DNA from: Betaproteobacteria bacterium
GTDB lineage: Bacteria; Pseudomonadota; Gammaproteobacteria; Burkholderiales; SG8-41
Direction of reading: 5' to 3'
Length of the DNA stretch: 28,311 bases
NCBI GenBank assembly: GCA_025356695.1
Contig: JANXSE010000007.1
Span: forward strand, 1 to 28,311
The notes beneath the pieces were generated by a model. That model ran no database searches and was not told the origin of the DNA. It saw nothing but the letters and a program-made list of their open reading frames with translations. The position numbers were made by a program, and so were the translations under genes. Below, piece after piece: positions 7,428-15,881 of the stretch. Position 1 is the stretch's first letter; each line of letters opens with the position of its first letter.

Positions 7428-7592
7428 TCACGGGCCGGGGCGGTCGCCCTTGTCGCGCGGCGCGCGCGGCCACGTCCACCAGACGATGAGTAGCAGCACC
7501 GCAAGCGCAACGCCTGCTTCGAACAACAGCCAGAACATGTCGGTACGTTTCGCGAATAAATCGTCGGGGCGTTGAGATATACTGCGGCGCAT
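7428..7592 (-). CDS. Predicted small single-pass membrane protein
   Basis: A 54-codon frame with one strong transmembrane helix (about residues 19-41: FWLLFEAGVALAVLLLIVWW) followed by a positively charged tail, RAPRDKGDRPGP. The positive-inside rule would place the tail in the cytoplasm. It lies in otherwise empty DNA upstream of the radical SAM gene on the same strand, which argues for a real gene; there is no clear ribosome binding site. ATG 7592 would abut the mltA start (7594) head to head; the Met at 7538, just before the helix, is the alternative start, giving 36 residues. I do not recognise the family. Confidence 0.42.
   Translation of the reverse strand: MRRSISQRPDDLFAKRTDMFWLLFEAGVALAVLLLIVWWTWPRAPRDKGDRPGP
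7578..7583 (+). promoter_or_regulatory. Possible -10 box for mltA
   Basis: TATACT lies only ten bases before the GTG start of mltA (7594). No convincing -35 is seen. If used, transcription would begin within a few bases of the start codon, giving a nearly leaderless message. Confidence 0.3.
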
Positions 7593-7593
7593 C

Positions 7594-8889
7594 GTGCAAC
7601 ACGCCGCATTTATCATACTACGCTGCCTCGTCGCGCTCGGCGCCGTGCTCGCGCTCAGCGCCTGCGAATCGCTGCGCATCGGCGCGCCACCGGTGCCGGC
7701 CCCCGTGCCCGCACCGGCGCCCGCACAACCGCAACCCGCGCCCGAAGTACCGCTGGAGAAACCGCCGGTGCCGCCAGTCAAGCCGTCCGCGCCGCCGCCC
7801 AGCCCGCTTCGTCAGAGCAACTGGGACGCCATGACAGGGTGGCGCGACGACAACCTGCTGCAAGCCTGGCCGGCGGTTTTGACCGGCTGCGGTGCCCTGA
7901 AAGCGCAGGCCGCGTGGCAATCCGTCTGCGAACAGGCGGCCGCGCTGCCCGAACCATCGAAAGAAACCATCCGCCGTTTTTTTGAAACGCGCTTCACGCC
8001 GTGGCAGGTCATCAACGCCGACGGCAGCGACAGCGGCATGATCACCGGTTATTACGAGCCGCTGTTGCGCGGCAGCCGCAAACGCACGAACACCTATCGA
8101 TATCCGGTGTACGGCACGCCCGACGACCTGCTGGTGATCGATCTGTCGGAACTCTATCCCGACATGAAGAACTTGCGGCTGCGCGGGCGTGTCGACGGCC
8201 GGCGCGTGGTGCCCTACTACAACCGCGCGCAGATCGAGAGCGGCACCGCGCCGGTGACCAGCAAGGAAATCGTCTGGGTCGCCGACGCGATCGATCTGTT
8301 CTTCCTGCAGATCCAGGGCTCGGGCCGCGTGCGGCTCGACAACGGCGAGATGGTACGCCTCGGTTACGCCGATCAAAACGGGCATCCCTATCGCTCGATC
8401 GGCCGCCTGCTCGTTGATCGCGGCGATCTGCCGCTGGAACGCGCCTCCATGCAGGGCATCAAAAACTGGGCGCTGCAGAATCCGGACAAACTGCAGGACC
8501 TGCTCAACTACAACGCGAGTTACGTGTTCTTCCGCGAAATGCCCGCCGATCTGCCGGGCCCGCTCGGTGCGCTTGGCGTGCCGCTGACGGCACAGCGCAG
8601 CGTTGCCGTCGATCCGCGTTATGTGCCGCTGGGTGCGCCGCTTTTTCTCAGCACGACGATGCCGAATGCGCGCGTACCGCTCAACCGCCTGGTACTCGCG
8701 CAGGATACCGGCGGCGCGATTCGCGGTGCCGTGCGCGCGGATTTTTTCTGGGGTTTCGGCGACGAGGCCGGCGCACAGGCCGGACGCATGCGCCAAAACG
8801 GTCGCCTGTGGGTGCTGTTGCCGAACGACTATCCGCCGCCCGCCGCAACCAACGGCAATGGTAACGGCAACGGCGCGCGTACCGAATAA
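7594..8889 (+). CDS. mltA: Membrane-bound lytic murein transglycosylase A (lipoprotein)
   Basis: A 431-residue protein that cleaves peptidoglycan glycan strands with formation of 1,6-anhydromuramyl ends at the outer membrane. A lipoprotein signal ends in L-S-A-C24, followed by a proline/alanine-rich linker (about 31-70). The MltA domain follows (GYYEPLLRGSR, FFLQIQGSGRVRL, GYADQNGHPYRSIGRLL) and then the 3D domain with the conserved AQDTGGAIRGAVRADFFWG segment that carries the catalytic Asp. GTG 7594 is the only start that leaves a full signal peptide. The tail carries a short NGNGNGNG run. It converges on the TonB-domain gene with a 14-base gap. Confidence 0.94.
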   Translation: MQHAAFIILRCLVALGAVLALSACESLRIGAPPVPAPVPAPAPAQPQPAPEVPLEKPPVPPVKPSAPPPSPLRQSNWDAMTGWRDDNLLQAWPAVLTGCGALKAQAAWQSVCEQAAALPEPSKETIRRFFETRFTPWQVINADGSDSGMITGYYEPLLRGSRKRTNTYRYPVYGTPDDLLVIDLSELYPDMKNLRLRGRVDGRRVVPYYNRAQIESGTAPVTSKEIVWVADAIDLFFLQIQGSGRVRLDNGEMVRLGYADQNGHPYRSIGRLLVDRGDLPLERASMQGIKNWALQNPDKLQDLLNYNASYVFFREMPADLPGPLGALGVPLTAQRSVAVDPRYVPLGAPLFLSTTMPNARVPLNRLVLAQDTGGAIRGAVRADFFWGFGDEAGAQAGRMRQNGRLWVLLPNDYPPPAATNGNGNGNGARTE

Positions 8890-8903
8890 CGATCAGGCAG
8901 CGC

Positions 8904-9599
8904 TCAGCGCACCGGCGCTTCAGTGTCACCGCAGAGAAAATTCACGCGCAGCATGACGCGGCTTTTGACGTGATTGCCCTGCTTCTGCGCCGGCACAAAA
9001 CGCGCAACACGGAACGCCTGCACGGCGGCATCGTCGAATGTCCCCGCCGGCTGCGCTTCGACGACGGAGGCTTCGTTGACGACGCCGAATTCGTCGATCA
9101 GCACCAGCAACTGCACGCGGCCGTTGATTTTTTGCGCTACTGCGGCGTCGGAACATTTCGGCTGGATCAACGCCATCGGTTGCGGGTAAACATCGAGCTG
9201 GCGCGCCGGATAATACGTCGGGTCGCGGATCAGCGGCAGCTCAATGCCGGTCGCGGGCGATGACGGCGCTTTCACCGCCGGCTGTTCCGCCGGTTTCGGC
9301 GCCGCTTTGGGCGGTGATTCCGCCACCGGCTTTTCTGTGCTGGCCGTCTGCGGCGCGGGTACCGGCGCCACGGGTTCTTCCTGCACCGGCACGCTGTCAC
9401 CGTCGAAGGTCATCGCCGGCTCAAGCCGCGCCTGAATAGTGGAAACCGTCTGCGGCATGCCGCCGGTCGGGTTGACCGGCACGCCCAGCACAAGCAGGTG
9501 CAGCATGGCCGACAGGATGCACGCCAGCAGCAGGCGCGGCCTCGCGTCGGCCTCGCCGTTATCAGGCGGCACTGCAACCGCAATGGCCATCACCGACAT
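8904..9599 (-). CDS. TonB C-terminal domain protein (orphan)
   Basis: A 231-residue protein with TonB layout. A short cytoplasmic N-terminus precedes one transmembrane anchor (about 23-42, LLLACILSAMLHLLVLGVPV), then a Pro/Ala/Glu-rich periplasmic spacer (about 70-115, repeated PAP and KPA units), then the C-terminal fold with NGRVQLLVLIDEFGVV, the FDDAAVQAFRVARFVPA block and the end strand. TonB proteins pass proton-motive energy from ExbB-ExbD to outer-membrane receptors. No exbB, exbD or receptor gene is adjacent, so it may be an accessory TonB or have a structural role. It starts 52 bases after dsbC on the same strand and may be cotranscribed. Confidence 0.82.
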   Translation of the reverse strand: MSVMAIAVAVPPDNGEADARPRLLLACILSAMLHLLVLGVPVNPTGGMPQTVSTIQARLEPAMTFDGDSVPVQEEPVAPVPAPQTASTEKPVAESPPKAAPKPAEQPAVKAPSSPATGIELPLIRDPTYYPARQLDVYPQPMALIQPKCSDAAVAQKINGRVQLLVLIDEFGVVNEASVVEAQPAGTFDDAAVQAFRVARFVPAQKQGNHVKSRVMLRVNFLCGDTEAPVR

Positions 9600-9651
9600 A
9601 TCTGGACGGGGAAGCGTTTAAATCAAGGTCGGCAGCAAACCAGCCCCGGGA

Positions 9652-10380
9652 TCATTTCGTCGGTTTGGCCGACGCCAGCTTTTGTTCGATCTGGTCGGAA
9701 GAAATCGCACCTGGAATTCGGGTGCCATCAATAAAGACCAGGGTCGGGGTACCTGTAACCTTGTATTTGCCACCGAGCTCAACTGTTTTATCGACGGGGT
9801 TTTCGCAATTAGGGGAAGCGGAAGGCATCACGTCACGCTGTAAAGCATCGTCCCACGCTTTCGACCGATTTGAGGAACACCAGATTCGCTTGGCCTTTTC
9901 GCGAGCCTGGGGATGCAGCGAATCGATCGGATACAAAAACGTATAAATCGTCACGTTTTCGAGTTTGGCAAGATCACCTTCTACACGCTTGCAGTAAGGA
10001 CAGTCCGGATCCGAGAACACCGCCAGCTTGCGACTGCCGTTGCCCTTAACACGCTTGAATGCCAAATTAAGAGGTAATTGATCGAACCTGATCGCAGTAA
10101 GTTTGCTCATACGCTCTTCGGTAAGATTAATTTTCTTATCCGTGTCAACCATCTGCGCGTTGAGGAAGAGAAAAGACGCCTTCTCATCGGTGTAATGCAG
10201 CTGGCCGTCAGCATAGACCTCGTACATGCCGGCGAGCGGCGTTTTGGTCACACTTTCGATCTGAATCTGATTTGGATATTTTTTTTGCAGTGCCGCCTTG
10301 ACGCTGGCCTCGTCGGCATGGGCCGTCTGGCCGATCATTGCAATAAACGCCGCGGCGAAAATCAGTATTAGCTTACGCAT
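9652..10380 (-). CDS. dsbC: Periplasmic thiol:disulfide interchange protein DsbC
   Basis: A 242-residue protein with a cleavable signal peptide (cleavage likely after AHA, residue 22), an N-terminal dimerisation domain and a C-terminal thioredoxin fold. The active site is C127-P-Y-C130 (DPDCPYCKRVEGDL) and the cis-Pro loop is TGTPTLVF. A second Cys pair (WCSSN and SPNCENP) matches the structural disulfide of DsbC. It isomerises wrong disulfides in exported proteins and is kept reduced by DsbD, which is not in this window. The ribosome binding site AAGGA stands five bases before ATG. It lies 33 bases downstream of the ubiH-type gene, an arrangement often seen in betaproteobacteria. Confidence 0.94.
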   Translation of the reverse strand: MRKLILIFAAAFIAMIGQTAHADEASVKAALQKKYPNQIQIESVTKTPLAGMYEVYADGQLHYTDEKASFLFLNAQMVDTDKKINLTEERMSKLTAIRFDQLPLNLAFKRVKGNGSRKLAVFSDPDCPYCKRVEGDLAKLENVTIYTFLYPIDSLHPQAREKAKRIWCSSNRSKAWDDALQRDVMPSASPNCENPVDKTVELGGKYKVTGTPTLVFIDGTRIPGAISSDQIEQKLASAKPTK

Positions 10381-10413
10381 GGTTTTCCTTGGTGTTGGTT
10401 ATGTAATAAGAAA

Positions 10414-11580
10414 TTATCCGACAGCCTGTTGCACTAAATAGTTCTTCAATACAGTTCCACGGTTGGTCAGGCGCAGGCCAAGATTGCGCGCGCCGGCCAG
10501 CAGCGCCGAATCGTTGTTGAACAAGCGCTGCAGCGCATCAGTCGTCAACTGCATCGTTGCGATGTCTTCACGCCGCGCCCGTTCGTAACGCCGCAACAGA
10601 TAAAAATCACCGCAGTCGGTTTGCGCGCCGCGCCCGCGCAGCACCGCGGCCAGTTTGCGCGCGTCGCGAAAACCGAGATTCACGCCCTGCCCGGCCAGCG
10701 GGTGGACGTTGTGCGCGGCGTCGCCGACGAGCGCCAGCCGCGGCCTGATCATTTCACGCACGCTTTGCAAACGCAGCGGAAATGCCGCGGCAGGCGTTAT
10801 CACGCGCAGATCGCCGGGCTGCTGCGCGCAGGCGGTCGCGACCTGTGCCGCCAGTTCATCCGCTGGCAATTGCATCAGTTCCACGGCATGTTCTTCACGC
10901 GTCGACCACACCATCGAAACGCGTTTGCCCGGCAACGGCAACAGGGCCAGGATGCCGTCGCGGCGAAACCACTGGCGGGCGACGCCATGGTGCGGCATTG
11001 CAGTTTCGAAATTGGCGACCACCGCAGTCTGGCCGTACGGCCGCGCATCCGCCTGGATGCCAGCCTCGCCACGCACCCATGAATTGCCGCCGTCGGCGCC
11101 AACAATCAAGCGGGCGCGCAGGCTGCGGCCGTCCGTCAGCGTCAGCATTGCCGCACCGGCCTCAATGTTCAAACCGGCGCAAACGGCCGGCGCATGCACT
11201 GCGACATCCGGGCACTCCGCCAATGCGCGCCACAACGCAGCTTGCACCTGACGGTTCTCGACAATCACCGCCAATTCGCGCAGCCCGGCATCGTAGGCGC
11301 TGAAGTCGAGTTCGGAGCGTGCATCATCGCCGAAAATTCGCATGTCTTCGACCGGCATGGCGCGAGCGCCATCGACGTACTGCCAGGCGCCGCAGCTCTG
11401 CAAATATTCGATGCTGCCGGGACCCAGTGCATAAATGCGGCTGTCCCAGCCGTCTGCATCCGCGGTCGCCTGCGGTATCTGCGTTTCGACCAGCGCAATT
11501 TTGAGGCCGGCCCCGGCCAGGCTGAGCGCAAGGCTACCGCCAACCAGACCGCCGCCAACGATGATTACGTCAAAAAGCAT
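10414..11580 (-). CDS. UbiH/UbiF/VisC-family FAD-dependent ubiquinone biosynthesis hydroxylase
   Basis: A 388-residue flavoprotein monooxygenase. The Rossmann FAD motif is at the very N-terminus (G9-G-G-L-V-G14, ending at E32), the NAD(P)H/FAD DG motif is RLIVGADGGNSWVRGEAG, and the FAD ribose-binding motif is GDAAHNVHPLAGQGVNLGFRD. These match the hydroxylases that add oxygen to the ubiquinone ring. Which ring position it acts on (UbiH, UbiI, UbiF, UbiL or UbiM type) cannot be decided by eye. ATG 11580 begins the FAD fold; a longer frame from 11802 crosses the promoter of the tRNA gene. Followed by dsbC. Confidence 0.9.
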   Translation of the reverse strand: MLFDVIIVGGGLVGGSLALSLAGAGLKIALVETQIPQATADADGWDSRIYALGPGSIEYLQSCGAWQYVDGARAMPVEDMRIFGDDARSELDFSAYDAGLRELAVIVENRQVQAALWRALAECPDVAVHAPAVCAGLNIEAGAAMLTLTDGRSLRARLIVGADGGNSWVRGEAGIQADARPYGQTAVVANFETAMPHHGVARQWFRRDGILALLPLPGKRVSMVWSTREEHAVELMQLPADELAAQVATACAQQPGDLRVITPAAAFPLRLQSVREMIRPRLALVGDAAHNVHPLAGQGVNLGFRDARKLAAVLRGRGAQTDCGDFYLLRRYERARREDIATMQLTTDALQRLFNNDSALLAGARNLGLRLTNRGTVLKNYLVQQAVG

Positions 11581-11692
11581 GTGCCTATTTGAATGATAAA
11601 TCGAGGCTGCGAGTGTAATCGGGTCGAGGTAACACGGCAAAAAGTGCAGCCGGGCGGTCAAACTACCGGGATAGACGGATTTCAACCGAATC

Positions 11693-11721
11693 TTGACAAG
11701 TTCGGGGCCAAAACATAGACT
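11693..11721 (+). promoter_or_regulatory. Promoter of the tRNA-Met gene
   Basis: TTGACA (11693-11698, perfect -35) is followed after 17 bases by TAGACT (11716-11721, 4 of 6 to the -10 consensus). The bases just after are very GC-rich (GCCGCGCC), the type of discriminator found at stringently controlled stable-RNA promoters. The tRNA begins about 48 bases downstream. Confidence 0.7.
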
Positions 11722-11769
11722 GCCGCGCCTCCTCCGGGTGAACCGAAGCCGGTCCCGGTGCCGGAAATA

Positions 11770-11846
11770 GGTGATGTAGCTCAGTTGGTTAGAGCGTGGC
11801 ACTCATAACGCCAAGGTCGGTGGTTCAATTCCACCCATCACCACCA
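11770..11846 (+). tRNA. tRNA-Met (CAT), elongator type
   Basis: A 77-nt cloverleaf with encoded CCA. The acceptor arm is GGTGATG/CATCACC with discriminator A; the D arm is GCTC/GAGC with loop AGTTGGTTA; the anticodon loop is CTCATAA with anticodon CAT; the T arm is GGTGG/CCACC with loop TTCAATT. All stems pair except position 31-39 of the anticodon stem, which is A-C. The paired 1-72 (G-C) excludes the initiator tRNA. The D-loop and overall pattern match elongator tRNA-Met and not the CAT-anticodon tRNA-Ile2, although lysidine modification cannot be excluded by eye. Confidence 0.93.
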
Positions 11847-11904
11847 CTCCCCACTCCCTTTTGCCGCCCGTGCCATCGACCACGCGCTTTGGCGCAGACT
11901 TCGC

Positions 11905-11910
11905 TATAAT
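11905..11910 (+). promoter_or_regulatory. -10 box upstream of the small exported protein and miaB operon
   Basis: A perfect TATAAT at 11905-11910 lies 38 bases before ATG 11949, with no clear -35 at 16-18 bases upstream. It is well placed to serve the exported-protein gene and the closely spaced miaB-phoH-ybeY-corC-lnt genes. Confidence 0.5.
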
Positions 11911-11948
11911 GCATGAGACTGATTTAAAAAGAAATTCCATCCATTCCT

Positions 11949-12281
11949 ATGAATAGTCGCATGCTCGGATTTTTGCTGATGCTGGTCACCGCCTGTGCAG
12001 GTGTTGCCGGCAGCGCTTTTGCGCAGTTGCGCACGCTGCCGCAAAACGCCAAATTCGCGCGCGTCGGCGATCCGCAGCCGCTGCCCTTCATTCAGCTCGA
12101 CGACAAGATTGTCCGGCTGGCGCCCGGCGGCATCATCATCGACGAAAACAACCGCAGCATTCTGCAGGGCGCGTTGCCCCCTGGTGTGCGCGTGGCGTAC
12201 ATCCTCGACATGGGCGGCGACATCGGCCGCATCTACATACTCACCGCGCAAGAGCAGGCGCAGGTCGACAGCAGCCAGTAG
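11949..12281 (+). CDS. Conserved small exported protein of unknown function
   Basis: A 110-residue protein with a Sec signal peptide ([21 protein letters not shown], cleavage likely after S-A-F-A, residue 25). The mature part is about 85 residues, mainly beta-strand-like: [53 protein letters not shown]. It lies five bases before miaB, and I recall similar small periplasmic proteins ahead of miaB in related betaproteobacteria, though I cannot name the family. ATG 11949 is the first start after the TATAAT box; a second Met at residue 5 is possible. Confidence 0.75.
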   Translation: MNSRMLGFLLMLVTACAGVAGSAFAQLRTLPQNAKFARVGDPQPLPFIQLDDKIVRLAPGGIIIDENNRSILQGALPPGVRVAYILDMGGDIGRIYILTAQEQAQVDSSQ

Positions 12282-12286
12282 CCCGC

Positions 12287-13621
12287 GTGACCACCAAGCT
12301 TTTCATCAAGACCTTTGGCTGCCAGATGAACGAGTACGACTCGTCCAAGATGGCCGATGTGCTAAACGCCTCGAACGGCATGGTGACCACCGACACGCCC
12401 GAAGACGCCGACGTCATCCTCTTCAACACCTGCTCGGTGCGTGAAAAAGCGCAGGAAAAGGTTTTTCACGATCTCGGTCGCGTCAAACATCTGAAAAAAG
12501 CGCGCCCCGGCATCATCATCGGTGTCGGCGGCTGCGTCGCCAGCCAGGAAGGTGCGGCGATCGTCAAGCGCGCGCCCTACGTCGATCTCGTCTTCGGACC
12601 GCAGACCCTGCACCGCCTGCCGGCGATGATCAAGGCGCGGCGCGACGGCGCGCCGCCGCAGGTCGATATTTCGTTTCCGGAGGTCGAAAAATTCGACAAC
12701 CTGCCGCCGGCACGCATCGAAGGCTGCGCCGCATTTGTATCGATCATGGAAGGCTGCAGCAAATACTGCAGCTTTTGCGTGGTGCCGTATACGCGCGGCG
12801 AAGAAGTGTCGCGTCCGCTGGATGACGTGCTGGCTGAAATCGCCGAACTCGCCGAGCAGGGTGTGCGCGAGGTAACTTTGCTGGGCCAGAACGTCAACGC
12901 CTGGCGCGGCAGCAGCGACGACGGCAGTACCGCCGATTTTGCACTGCTGATCGAATACGCAGCAGCCATCCCGGGCATCGAACGCATCCGCTACACCAGC
13001 TCCCACCCGAACGAATTCTCGCAGCGTCTGATCAACGTCTACGAACGCGTGCCGCAACTGGTCAGCCACGTGCACCTGCCGGTGCAATCGGGCGCGGACC
13101 GTGTGCTGGCGGCGATGAAACGCGGCTATACCGCGCTCGAATACAAGTCGATTGTGCGGCGCCTGCGTAAAGTACGTCCGGAGATCACCATCACTTCCGA
13201 CTTCATTGTCGGCTTCCCCGGCGAAACAGAAGCCGATTTCGAAGCAACCATGGGTCTGATTACGCGCGTCGGCTTCGATGCGAGCTACAGTTTTCTCTAC
13301 AGCCCGCGCCCTGGCACACCGGCGTCCGAACTCGCCGACGACACGCCACATGAAATCAAACTGGCGCGCCTGCAACGGTTGCAGACGCAAATTGACGCCA
13401 ACGAACGCGCCATCAGCACTGCCATGATAGCCACCACACAGCGCGTGCTGGTCGAGGGCGTGTCGCAGCGCAACGCGCTCGAACTGTACGGCCGCACCGA
13501 AAACAACCGCGTCGTCAATTTTCCGGGTGGCGCCGCGCTGATCGGGCAATTCACCGACGTGGCCATCACCGCCGTGTCGGCGCACACGCTGCGCGGCGAA
13601 ATCGCAACGGCCCGCGTTTGA
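12287..13621 (+). CDS. miaB: tRNA-2-methylthio-N6-dimethylallyladenosine synthase
   Basis: A 444-residue methylthiotransferase that adds a methylthio group to i6A37 of tRNAs reading UNN codons. The N-terminal domain has the auxiliary-cluster cysteines C12 (FGCQMN), C49 (NTCSVRE) and C83 (GGCVAS). The radical SAM motif is C157-S-K-Y-C161-S-F-C164. [20 protein letters not shown] and [13 protein letters not shown] identify MiaB, and the C-terminus has the TRAM region ([10 protein letters not shown] to FTDVAI). The start is GTG 12287, giving [15 protein letters not shown]. Its stop overlaps the phoH start. Confidence 0.97.
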   Translation: MTTKLFIKTFGCQMNEYDSSKMADVLNASNGMVTTDTPEDADVILFNTCSVREKAQEKVFHDLGRVKHLKKARPGIIIGVGGCVASQEGAAIVKRAPYVDLVFGPQTLHRLPAMIKARRDGAPPQVDISFPEVEKFDNLPPARIEGCAAFVSIMEGCSKYCSFCVVPYTRGEEVSRPLDDVLAEIAELAEQGVREVTLLGQNVNAWRGSSDDGSTADFALLIEYAAAIPGIERIRYTSSHPNEFSQRLINVYERVPQLVSHVHLPVQSGADRVLAAMKRGYTALEYKSIVRRLRKVRPEITITSDFIVGFPGETEADFEATMGLITRVGFDASYSFLYSPRPGTPASELADDTPHEIKLARLQRLQTQIDANERAISTAMIATTQRVLVEGVSQRNALELYGRTENNRVVNFPGGAALIGQFTDVAITAVSAHTLRGEIATARV

Positions 13622-14589
13622 AACCCCCGCCGCCCGCAGAAGTTTCGTTCAAGCCCGTCGACAACCGGCGCCTGGCCAATCTGTGCGGCACGCTCGACGA
13701 GAACCTGCGCCAGATCGAGGCTGCCTTCGATGTCGTGATCGTGCGGCGGGGCAGCAACTTCACGCTCGCCGGCGAACCGGAACGTACGCGCCAGGCCGCG
13801 CAGGCGCTGCGGAATTTTTACACCAAAGCCGGCGATGATCTCTCGGTCGAAGACGTACAGCTTGGATTGATTGAAGTCGTGCGCGGCGCTCCGCCGTCGG
13901 ATGGCGGCAACACTTCCACGCTGAAAACACGCCGTCACGACCTGCACGGCCGCACGCCGCGCCAGATCGAGTACCTCAAGCAGATCCAGAAACACGACAT
14001 CACGTTCGCCATCGGCCCCGCCGGCACCGGCAAGACGTATCTGGCGGTCGCCTGCGCGGTCGACGCGTTGGAACGCGACAGCGTCAAACGTCTGGTGCTG
14101 GTGCGTCCGGCCGTCGAGGCCGGCGAACGTCTCGGTTTTCTGCCTGGCGACATGGCGCAGAAAGTCGATCCCTACCTGCGCCCGCTCTATGACGCGCTCT
14201 ACGACCTGATGGGTTTCGAAAAAGTCACCAAGCTGTTCGAGCGCAGTGTCATCGAGGTGGCGCCGCTCGCCTTCATGCGCGGTCGCACGCTCAATCATTC
14301 ATTTGTGATTCTCGACGAGGCGCAGAACACCACGCCCGAGCAGATGAAAATGTTCCTCACCCGCATCGGCTTCGGCAGTCGTGCGGTGGTCACCGGCGAC
14401 GTAACCCAGGTCGATCTGCCGCGCGGCCACAAGAGCGGCCTCACCGAGGCGGCGGTCATTCTCAAACGCGTGCGCGGCATCGCCTTCACCCGCTTTCAAT
14501 CGAGCGACGTCGTGCGCCACCCGCTTGTTCAACGCATCGTCAACGCCTATGAGCGCCACACCAAAGCGCAAACGCGCACCGACGCCTGA
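13618..14589 (+). CDS. PhoH-like ATPase (YbeZ type)
   Basis: A 323-residue P-loop ATPase with Walker A G133-P-A-G-T-G-K-T140 and Walker [13 protein letters not shown] (D233, E234), plus [17 protein letters not shown] and GDVTQVDLP. The N-terminal region (about 15-90) is the usual single-stranded-nucleic-acid-binding-like extension. PhoH-family (YbeZ) proteins work with YbeY in ribosomal RNA maturation and are RNA-stimulated ATPases; the adjacent ybeY supports that. The start is a TTG (13618) that overlaps the miaB stop (TTTGA), giving [11 protein letters not shown]; this reading fills the frame to miaB and suggests translational coupling. Confidence 0.92.
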   Translation: MKPPPPAEVSFKPVDNRRLANLCGTLDENLRQIEAAFDVVIVRRGSNFTLAGEPERTRQAAQALRNFYTKAGDDLSVEDVQLGLIEVVRGAPPSDGGNTSTLKTRRHDLHGRTPRQIEYLKQIQKHDITFAIGPAGTGKTYLAVACAVDALERDSVKRLVLVRPAVEAGERLGFLPGDMAQKVDPYLRPLYDALYDLMGFEKVTKLFERSVIEVAPLAFMRGRTLNHSFVILDEAQNTTPEQMKMFLTRIGFGSRAVVTGDVTQVDLPRGHKSGLTEAAVILKRVRGIAFTRFQSSDVVRHPLVQRIVNAYERHTKAQTRTDA

Positions 14590-14596
14590 GGCGGGT

Positions 14597-15034
14597 GTGA
14601 CCGTGCAAATCGCTAGCAGCGCCGCCGCGATTCCGTCGCGCGCGCACTTTCTGCGCTGGGCCACGGCGGCGCTCAGGCGCAAAGCGCGCATCACGTTGCG
14701 GATCGTCGATACACGCGAAGCGCGCGCGCTCAACAAAAGTTACCGCCGCCGCGATTACGCCACCAATGTGCTGACCTTTGTCTATGCGGACCAGCACCCG
14801 CTGGCCGGCGACATCGCCCTCTGCGCGCCGGTCGTACAGCGCGAGGCGCGCGCGCAGAAGATCAGCGTCGCCGCACATTACGCACATCTCACGGTGCATG
14901 GCGTGCTGCACCTGCAGGGTTACGACCACATCCGCACCAGCGACGCCGAACGCATGGAACGGCTTGAAGCGCGCATCCTGAAAAAACTCGGCTACGACGA
15001 CCCCTACCGCACTGAAACGGCGAAAAAATCATGA
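14597..15034 (+). CDS. ybeY: Endoribonuclease YbeY, 16S rRNA maturation
   Basis: A 145-residue metalloenzyme involved in 16S rRNA 3' processing and ribosome quality control. The zinc motif H-x3-H-x5-H is intact: H101-G-V-L-H105-L-Q-G-Y-D-H111. The RDYATNVLTF and GDIALCAP segments are diagnostic. I chose GTG 14597 because GAGG stands five bases upstream and the product then starts at the family core; ATG 14549, inside phoH, would add a basic 16-residue extension ([16 protein letters not shown]) and is a real alternative. It ends in an ATGA overlap with corC. Confidence 0.9.
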   Translation: MTVQIASSAAAIPSRAHFLRWATAALRRKARITLRIVDTREARALNKSYRRRDYATNVLTFVYADQHPLAGDIALCAPVVQREARAQKISVAAHYAHLTVHGVLHLQGYDHIRTSDAERMERLEARILKKLGYDDPYRTETAKKS

Positions 15035-15870
15035 GCGACGACACGCCGACACCCAAAGCGGGCTGGCTTGAACGCATCAGCGCCTTTCTGCTGCGCGAAC
15101 CCGAAGACCGCGAACAGCTGATCGAACTGCTGCGCTCGGCGTACGAACGCCAGTTGCTCGACAGCGATGCGCTGTCGATGATCGAAGGCGTGCTGCAGGT
15201 GTCCGAGATGCAGGCGCGCGACATCATGATTCCGCGCGCGCAGATGGACATGATCGATGTGGCAGAGGCGCCGGACAAATTCGTCCCGCTGGTGATCCAG
15301 ACCAACCACTCGCGTTTTCCGGTGTTCGAAGGCGACCGCGATCGCGTGATCGGCATTCTGCTCGCCAAAGACCTTCTGCGTTTTTACGCCGGCGAAGAAG
15401 AATTCAACGTGCGCGACATGCTGCGTCCGGCGGTGTTCATCCCGGAATCCAAACGCCTGAACGTGCTGCTCAAGGATTTCCGCGCCAACCGCAACCACAT
15501 GGCAATGGTGGTCGATGAATACGGCGGCGTCGCCGGACTGGTGACGATCGAGGACGTGCTCGAACAGATCGTCGGCGACATCGAGGACGAATACGATTTC
15601 GACGAAACCGCTGACGACATGATTGCCGAGCGCAGCGGCGCCTGGCGCGTCAAAGCCGCCACCGAACTGGCGCGCTTCGACGAAACCTTCGGTACCCGCT
15701 ACGCCAATGAAGACAGCGACACGGTCGGCGGGCTGGTGTTGAGCCGGCTCGGCCGCCTGCCCAAACGCGGCGAACAGATCGTCGTCGACGATTTGAACTT
15801 CAAAGTCCTGCGCGCCGACAGCCGCAGGCTGCATTTGCTGCTGGTGGAAAAGAAAGCCGGCGCCAGGTAG
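15031..15870 (+). CDS. corC: CorC/HlyC-family CBS-domain protein
   Basis: A 279-residue soluble protein with two CBS domains (about 65-122 and 128-185) and a C-terminal transporter-associated domain (about 200-275, AWRVKAATELARFDE to RLHLLLVEKK). The IMIPRAQMDMI and VVDEYGGVAGLVTIEDVLEQIVGDIEDE motifs are typical. CorC is associated with magnesium/cobalt efflux; this protein has no DUF21 membrane domain, so it is the soluble regulatory form. ATGA overlap with ybeY and an 11-base gap to lnt place it in the miaB-lnt operon. Confidence 0.93.
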   Translation: MSDDTPTPKAGWLERISAFLLREPEDREQLIELLRSAYERQLLDSDALSMIEGVLQVSEMQARDIMIPRAQMDMIDVAEAPDKFVPLVIQTNHSRFPVFEGDRDRVIGILLAKDLLRFYAGEEEFNVRDMLRPAVFIPESKRLNVLLKDFRANRNHMAMVVDEYGGVAGLVTIEDVLEQIVGDIEDEYDFDETADDMIAERSGAWRVKAATELARFDETFGTRYANEDSDTVGGLVLSRLGRLPKRGEQIVVDDLNFKVLRADSRRLHLLLVEKKAGAR

Positions 15871-15881
15871 GCGACACGCTT

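Noticed and set aside
7618..8796. Minus-strand open frame of 392 codons
   Set aside because: Antisense of mltA; arises from GC-rich codon bias.
12362..13585. Minus-strand open frame of 407 codons
   Set aside because: Antisense of miaB, which has all its cysteine motifs.
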